Source: Mucilaginibacter flavidus (GTDB lineage: Bacteria > Bacteroidota > Bacteroidia > Sphingobacteriales > Sphingobacteriaceae). Taken from it: a stretch of DNA of 64,000 nucleotides. The stretch is taken from positions 1-64,000 of the forward strand of contig NZ_JAMXOE010000017.1 of assembly GCF_024055575.1 (NCBI RefSeq). The letters run 5' to 3'. The translations under genes were made by a program, and so were the position numbers. Shown here piece by piece: positions 59,811-64,000 of this stretch; the stretch's first letter is position 1, and the number at the start of each line of letters is the position of its first letter. Below the pieces are notes generated by a model. The model was given only the letters and a program-made list of their open reading frames with translations, was not told where the DNA came from and made no database searches.

Positions 59811-59912
59811 CTTAATCCCGGTTCTTTTTTCATCGATACATTGTAGCTATTCATCCCATCCCTGCGTAATAATTAAATGCAACACCTTATCTTGCACACA
59901 AATTTTAATCCC

Positions 59913-60554
59913 ATGAAACAAAAATTACTCGTTTTTTCTTTTTTCCTGTTTGCTTTGGTTGGTCCGGCAGCAGCACAGGGCCATAAAGGCCAGTACTATC
60001 TTGGTGGCAGCCTCGCGTATGACTACAGCAGCTTTGGCTCGTCGAGCACCGTTAATTTTGCAGATGGCTACACCAATTATACCACCAGCAAAATCAGCAA
60101 TTTCAGCTTCCGCCCGGAGTTTGGCTTTTTTATAAGCGACAAATGGTCGATAGGCGTTCAGCCCGTTTACTCGCGCAACGGCGGAACAGAAACTTCGGAT
60201 TTCCACTCTTACACCGATGCCACAACAAACTTCACATCGAGCGATAAATACCATACCGATGTGGTGGGTTTTGGCGTACATGCCCGTTACTATTGCATGA
60301 TAAGCGACAAATTTGGCTTCTTCCCTGAATTTGGCATTAGCACGGTAAACAATACTACCTACTTTTCATACGGCACCTTCAGCCTCGGCGGTACACCAAA
60401 TTTTGTGTTTTTCCCATCACCAAAGCTTGGCGTTAACCTTGGCTTTGGCGGAGCAGCTTATAATCTTGACTACAAAACAAAGGATGCTACTCTACACCTT
60501 GGCTTAAATGATAACATCTCTTTCGGCCTTAACTATTTTTGGGGAAGAAAATAA
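59913..60554 (+). CDS. Outer-membrane beta-barrel protein
   Basis: 213 residues from ATG 59913. A signal peptide (MKQKLLVFSFFLFALVGPAAAQ) is followed by alternating beta strands of the small porin-like type and a final aromatic residue near the C-terminus (SFGLNYFWGRK). Resembles the OmpW/OprF-type eight-strand barrels of Bacteroidota. The function is unknown. Upstream lies a word array shared with the divergent helicase. Confidence 0.83.
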   Translation: MKQKLLVFSFFLFALVGPAAAQGHKGQYYLGGSLAYDYSSFGSSSTVNFADGYTNYTTSKISNFSFRPEFGFFISDKWSIGVQPVYSRNGGTETSDFHSYTDATTNFTSSDKYHTDVVGFGVHARYYCMISDKFGFFPEFGISTVNNTTYFSYGTFSLGGTPNFVFFPSPKLGVNLGFGGAAYNLDYKTKDATLHLGLNDNISFGLNYFWGRK

Positions 60555-60556
60555 AT

Positions 60557-60597
60557 AGATGTGTGGATTTTTGATGTGCGGATGTGCGGATGGTTGT
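60557..60597. repeat. Word array GATGTGCGGATG, left arm
   Basis: GATGTGTGGATTTTTGATGT and GCGGATGTGCGGATGG. Its reverse complement (CATCCGCACATC type) is at 60930-60968, so the small gene between them is bracketed. Confidence 0.7.
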
Positions 60598-60669
60598 TTC
60601 TGATTCCAGACCTTCAATTTCGGAATTATCTAAAAGTACTTTATGAAGTCTCCTCCTACTGGGGGAGAC

Positions 60670-60819
60670 TTATTTATTCCCGGGCTTTTTTCCCCACGCC
60701 GTTTCACGAATGGCTTCAATGGTTCTCGGCTTTTTCGACCAAATGCCAAATAGGCTTTTAGGGTTGATTTTTTTACTGCCTTTTGTTATAGGAATTGATT
60801 TCACTTGACTTTTGTCCAT
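60670..60819 (-). CDS. Small basic protein, possibly antitoxin-like
   Basis: 49 residues from ATG 60819 (MDKSQVKSIPITKGSKKINP), with SLFGIWSKKPRTIEAIRETA and a basic end. I recall the motif FGIWKxxPxxIExxRxxAW in orphan antitoxin-like or DNA-binding proteins, but there is no toxin gene adjacent. Bracketed by inverted word arrays. Uncertain. Confidence 0.45.
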   Translation of the reverse strand: MDKSQVKSIPITKGSKKINPKSLFGIWSKKPRTIEAIRETAWGKKPGNK

Positions 60820-60898
60820 TTTTAACAAATATCCAAACAAAACTAACGATTTATTACTTTCACCTTTCGAATAAATCCACAGCCTGGTCAACTCCATC

Positions 60899-60968
60899 AC
60901 TTTCCTATCTTTCGGACTGACTTTCCGGACTCATCCGCACATCTGCAAATTCGCACATCCGCACATCC
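60899..60968. repeat. TCCGAAAGTC words and CATCCGCACATC word array, right arm
   Basis: CTTTCCTATCTTTCGGACTG and TTTCCGGACTC, then CATCCGCACATCTGC, TTCGCACATCCGCACATCC. The latter pairs with the array at 60557-60597. Confidence 0.65.
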
Positions 60969-60991
60969 TTCCAAAACCCTATCTTTGCCAC

Positions 60992-62326
60992 ATGAGCTCA
61001 ATCCTTATAAAATCGGCAACAGTGGTAAATGAAAATCAGCAATTTGTAGCTGATATTTTGGTGAAGGATGGTTTTATTGAGCGAATTGATAAACAGATTG
61101 ATACTACTGCCGACAAGGTTATTAACGCCGAAGGCCTCCACCTTTTCCCCGGCTGTATTGACGACCAGGTACATTTTCGCGAACCCGGCTTAACACATAA
61201 AGCTAAGATATACACAGAATCGCGCGCGGCGGTAGCCGGTGGCATAACTTCGTTTATGGAGATGCCCAACACCGTGCCAAATACGCTAACACAAGAGTTA
61301 TTGCAGGATAAGTATGACATTGCTGCCCGAACATCGCTGGCTAACTACTCGTTTTTTATGGGCGCCTCAAATGATAACATCGACGAGGTGCTGCGCACCG
61401 ATACGGCCAACGTTTGCGGCATAAAAGTTTTTATGGGATCATCCACCGGCAATATGCTGGTTGACAATCCCACTACGCTCGAACGGATATTCTCGCAATC
61501 GCCAATGTTGGTTGCCACCCATTGCGAGGACGAGGCAACCATAAAAAGCAACCTTGAACATTATAAGCAATTATTAGGCGAAAACATCCCGGTAAGGCTG
61601 CATCCAAAAATTCGCAGCGCTGAGGCTTGTTATATCTCGTCGTCAATGGCCGTAGATCTGGCAAAAAAGCATAACACCAGGCTGCACATCCTGCACATAT
61701 CTACCGAAAAAGAGACTTACCTGTTTGATAACTCCATCCCCCTGAAAGATAAAAGGATTACCGCGGAGGCTTGTATCCACCATCTTTGGTTTAGTGATAA
61801 GGATTACGAAACTAAAGGTAACCTGATTAAATGGAACCCGGCAGTAAAAACAGAACATGATCGCGCCGGCATTTTAAAAGCCGTACTTAATGGCCGTATA
61901 GATGTAATAGCTACCGACCACGCACCGCATACCATTGAAGAAAAATCACTGCCTTACCTGCAGGCCCCATCCGGCGGGCCACTGGTGCAGCATGCCCTGC
62001 CGGCCATGCTCGAACTTTATCACCAGGGTAAAATAACGCTTGAACAAATAACCGAAAAAATGGCACACAACGTGGCCATTTGCTTCCAGGTAGAAAAACG
62101 TGGTTTTATACGCGAAGGCTACTACGCCGACCTTGTATTGGCCGATTTAAATGCCCCCTGGAAGGTAAACAAAGACAATATTTTGTATCAATGCAAATGG
62201 AGCCCGTTTGAGGGTACAACCTTTCGATCAAAAATTGCCTATACCATTGTATCGGGCAACGTTGTGTGGGCCAACGGAAGTTTGGTTGAAGGTGAGGCCG
62301 GTAAAAGGCTGAGTTTTATACGGTAA
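60992..62326 (+). CDS. pyrC: Dihydroorotase
   Basis: 444 residues. The metal motif DQVHFREPGLTHK, the carboxylated-Lys region GIKVFMGSSTGNM, THCE, LHILHISTEK and the catalytic TDHAPHT are present. Class I dihydroorotase, closing the ring in pyrimidine synthesis. Starts at ATG 60992 and is probably transcribed together with the 95-residue gene downstream (60-base gap). Confidence 0.94.
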   Translation: MSSILIKSATVVNENQQFVADILVKDGFIERIDKQIDTTADKVINAEGLHLFPGCIDDQVHFREPGLTHKAKIYTESRAAVAGGITSFMEMPNTVPNTLTQELLQDKYDIAARTSLANYSFFMGASNDNIDEVLRTDTANVCGIKVFMGSSTGNMLVDNPTTLERIFSQSPMLVATHCEDEATIKSNLEHYKQLLGENIPVRLHPKIRSAEACYISSSMAVDLAKKHNTRLHILHISTEKETYLFDNSIPLKDKRITAEACIHHLWFSDKDYETKGNLIKWNPAVKTEHDRAGILKAVLNGRIDVIATDHAPHTIEEKSLPYLQAPSGGPLVQHALPAMLELYHQGKITLEQITEKMAHNVAICFQVEKRGFIREGYYADLVLADLNAPWKVNKDNILYQCKWSPFEGTTFRSKIAYTIVSGNVVWANGSLVEGEAGKRLSFIR

Positions 62327-62386
62327 TTCGTTATAGTTAAATCGGGGTTTAATAATTCAGGCAGCGTTTCTGCAATAAAAATATAA

Positions 62387-62674
62387 ATGAAGAAAGTTAA
62401 ATTGTTTCAACTGATGGACTTGGTTGAGGAGATAAAGAAGGTTGAAGATTTGATTACCGCCAGTCGCAAAGCACGCACATCGGCATTGCTGATAAAACAA
62501 TACGAAACTAAAAAGAACCAATTAATCGGATCGTTGATAAGCGAGTTAAACTCGCCGCTATTGCAATCAACCCAAAGCTATTTGCTTATAAAAACGCTGC
62601 TGGAGAAATATTATCCTGCAACGGAAGACGGAATTAGCGATGTGGATTTCGCCAAATTGGTGGCGGCGATATGA
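62387..62674 (+). CDS. Hypothetical helical protein, 95 residues
   Basis: MKKVKLFQLMDLVEEIKKVE and EKYYPATEDGISDVDFAKLV. Almost entirely helical by pattern, no membrane span. No family recognised. Follows pyrC with a 60-base gap, before a palindromic element. Confidence 0.6.
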   Translation: MKKVKLFQLMDLVEEIKKVEDLITASRKARTSALLIKQYETKKNQLIGSLISELNSPLLQSTQSYLLIKTLLEKYYPATEDGISDVDFAKLVAAI

Positions 62675-62683
62675 AAACCTTTT

Positions 62684-62823
62684 TGTCATTCTGAACGATA
62701 GTGAAGAATCTTATATTTTTGGCGGGTAGGCGTCCGACAGGTATGCACCACAACAATCGCTTTTATATCTGTCCTGCGTAAATATCGCTTCTATAAGATT
62801 CTTCGGTCGCGCTCAGAATGACA
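62684..62823. repeat. Palindromic element with TGTCATTCTGA ends
   Basis: TGTCATTCTGAACGATAGTG, GAAGAATCTTA pair with TAAGATTCTTCGGTCGCGC, TCAGAATGACA. Ends share TCATT with the TCATTGCG and TCATTTCGA families. Located between the convergent 95-residue gene and an effector-binding-domain gene. Confidence 0.78.
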
Positions 62824-62833
62824 AAATGGAATT

Positions 62834-63301
62834 TTATCTCACCCCCAAATAAATCCTCGCCTCCGTCTCTTCAAAACTCTTCGGGTTGGCTTTATAAAAA
62901 TCATAGTCCGCAGCATATTTCCTATCGATATCGCTTGCCCATATCTTTTGCCAGGCGGCACCAATATTGACCGGGAACTGCCCTTCCAAATAATAAACCA
63001 GGTACTCGCCGGTGGGTACAGTTACACAGGTAAAGCCGCTGGTTATGCCATTCAATGAACTAACCTTGCAGCCCAATATGGCCGTGTATGGGCCGGTATA
63101 GTCGGTTTCATAATCGGTATAAACGCAGTACATATCATCTGAAATCCTGTCGGCAATTTGGTCAATTAAATTTTCGGTGATGAACCGTGTCCACAGCCCC
63201 CCGATGTCTTTGCCAGATTGCCCGTCTTTGTTAGTCGTCCTTGCAGAAATCCCCATAAGGTAAAATTTATTTTCGCTTGATTTTTCGGTTTTGGCTATCA
63301 T
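62834..63301 (-). CDS. GyrI-like effector-binding domain protein
   Basis: 155 residues without a DNA-binding domain: FYLMGISARTTNKDGQSGKD, the ILGCKVSS stretch, PTGEYLVYYLEG and a C-terminal EARIYLGV. The GyrI-like fold (AraC effector-binding) binds small hydrophobic or cationic compounds. Ends just outside a palindromic element and precedes no other gene on its strand. Confidence 0.8.
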   Translation of the reverse strand: MIAKTEKSSENKFYLMGISARTTNKDGQSGKDIGGLWTRFITENLIDQIADRISDDMYCVYTDYETDYTGPYTAILGCKVSSLNGITSGFTCVTVPTGEYLVYYLEGQFPVNIGAAWQKIWASDIDRKYAADYDFYKANPKSFEETEARIYLGVR

Positions 63302-63379
63302 TACTTTTTGTTATATCGACTTATAAAAAACTTTTAATGAATTATTTAACAACATTAACTAAATATTTACATTAACAGT

Positions 63380-63805
63380 TTATTTTTCAATAATTTTCTT
63401 CAGGCCATCAAAAACAGATGTCCACATTTGTTCCGAATGATAGGCAGCTTCCTCACTTTTTACGCCGTCCTGGGCAATAACCAACGTCGTTCCATCGCAC
63501 GTTTCACTCAACTCGTAGGTAATATTGTTGTAGTTTTCCGGCTTGTCTTCGGTACCGCTCATGCTGCTCCAATAGGTGTATTTTAAAAATTTCGGTGCAT
63601 AAATGTCGAGGATAATTCCGCCGTCCTGGTAGGTCTTCCCCTCCCACTCGCCGGTAAATGTAATTGGGTTCCCCACCTTCCAGTCCGACTTTAAATTAGT
63701 GCCGAAAAAATATTCTTTTACAATTGCCGGATCGGTAAGACCTTTCCAAACTTCAGCGATTGGTGCCTTAAATGTTACGGTTGTTTCTGATGTCAGTGTG
63801 TTCAT
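63380..63805 (-). CDS. SRPBCC (AHSA1-type) domain protein
   Basis: 141 residues from ATG 63805 (MNTLTSETTVTFKAPIAEVW). The opening VTFKAPIAEVWKGLTDP, the ligand-cavity strand YTYWSSMSGTEDKPENYN and the final helix WTSVFDGLKKIIEK are typical of the AHSA1/activator-of-Hsp90-like START fold. Likely a small ligand-binding protein. A GTTGTAAATG word stretch lies upstream of its start. Confidence 0.85.
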   Translation of the reverse strand: MNTLTSETTVTFKAPIAEVWKGLTDPAIVKEYFFGTNLKSDWKVGNPITFTGEWEGKTYQDGGIILDIYAPKFLKYTYWSSMSGTEDKPENYNNITYELSETCDGTTLVIAQDGVKSEEAAYHSEQMWTSVFDGLKKIIEK

Positions 63806-63814
63806 ATTTTCAGT

Positions 63815-63885
63815 TGTTAAGTTGTAAATGTTGTAGTTGTTGTAAATGTTGAAAGGTTGCAATGTTGGAAAGTTGAAGGGTTAAA
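63815..63885. repeat. Word array AAATGTTG
   Basis: GTTGTTAAGTTGTAAATGTTG, TGTTGTAAATGTTGAAAGG, TTGCAATGTTGGAAAGTTG iterate directly upstream of the SRPBCC gene. Confidence 0.65.
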
Positions 63886-63921
63886 TACCGGATTGAAAAC
63901 CACTTCGTCTTTCGGACTAAC

Positions 63922-64000
63922 TTAATCAACGATTGCAGAACGAATTAGCTCATAATCCACCTCTGGTATCTCAAAAAATCCAAAGCGGAATTTATAACCC
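63922..64000 (-). CDS. 3' end of a gene cut by the right edge
   Basis: On the minus strand, 25 codons end in ELIRSAIVD and TAA. The stretch GYKFRFGFFEIPEVDYELIR looks like coding sequence, but the upstream part lies outside the window, so the product cannot be named. Confidence 0.4.
   Translation of the reverse strand, partial: GYKFRFGFFEIPEVDYELIRSAIVD

Noticed and set aside
1..64000. tRNA, rRNA, prophage or insertion sequence
   Set aside because: I saw no cloverleaf-like gene, no rRNA sequence, no transposase or integrase, and no phage structural gene.

Overview
The window looks like chromosomal DNA of a Bacteroidota member of the family Sphingobacteriaceae; Mucilaginibacter or a close relative is my best guess, by inference only. 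Supporting signs are two large secreted proteins with gliding-type (type IX secretion) C-terminal domains, a 286-residue primary sigma factor, GldC, GIN-type and carboxypeptidase-regulatory-like surface domains, almost no Shine-Dalgarno sequences, and intergenic spacers full of short iterated words and palindromes. I found no rRNA or tRNA gene, CRISPR array, transposase, integrase or prophage.

Layout. 0.1-13 kb is mostly housekeeping: a secreted T9SS protein, rpoD, an MBL hydrolase, lolD, sucC, an ftsE-like ATPase, grpE and dnaJ. After dnaJ comes an AT-rich membrane gene followed by a second, diverged dnaJ 3' end, then a secreted sialidase-like propeller. 13-16.4 kb holds an RNA repair pair (RNA ligase and HD-Pnk) and a nucleoside hydrolase. 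16.6-19.8 kb holds a NatAB-like exporter and a Ppx/GppA phosphatase. 19.8-23.9 kb is a compact leftward run: two Cys-motif proteins, an Lgt-like membrane enzyme, a radical SAM enzyme of the tetraether-synthase superfamily and two paralogous small membrane proteins. 24-30 kb has an M1 peptidase, then maf, kdsC, iscX, fdx and a DUF2520 gene, and an alpha/beta hydrolase.

30-44 kb carries a dispersed cytochrome c maturation set (ccmF, ccmE, ccmD, ccmC and, 5.4 kb away, ccmB) with gdhA and a second T9SS protein among them. CcmE has the CxxxY rather than HxxxY haem motif. Between ccmC and ccmB lies an accessory block of orphan small genes separated by four diverged copies of one repeat. 44-51.3 kb is a six-gene leftward operon (ATPase, permease, YtrA-type repressor, GIN-domain protein, ATPase, giant permease fused to an M1-like domain that has lost its zinc motif), preceded by a palindrome that closely resembles the YtrA operator. 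51.4-64 kb has ogt, a CheB/CheR/hybrid-kinase cluster, gldC, a DEAD-box helicase, an outer-membrane barrel protein, pyrC and small stress-type proteins; a gene end is cut by the right edge.

The strongest candidates for undescribed biology are the Lgt-like/radical SAM/small-membrane-protein operon, the YtrA-governed transporter with a dead peptidase domain, the duplicated dnaJ tail, and the intergenic word arrays, in which each spacer repeats its own short word and often its reverse complement.
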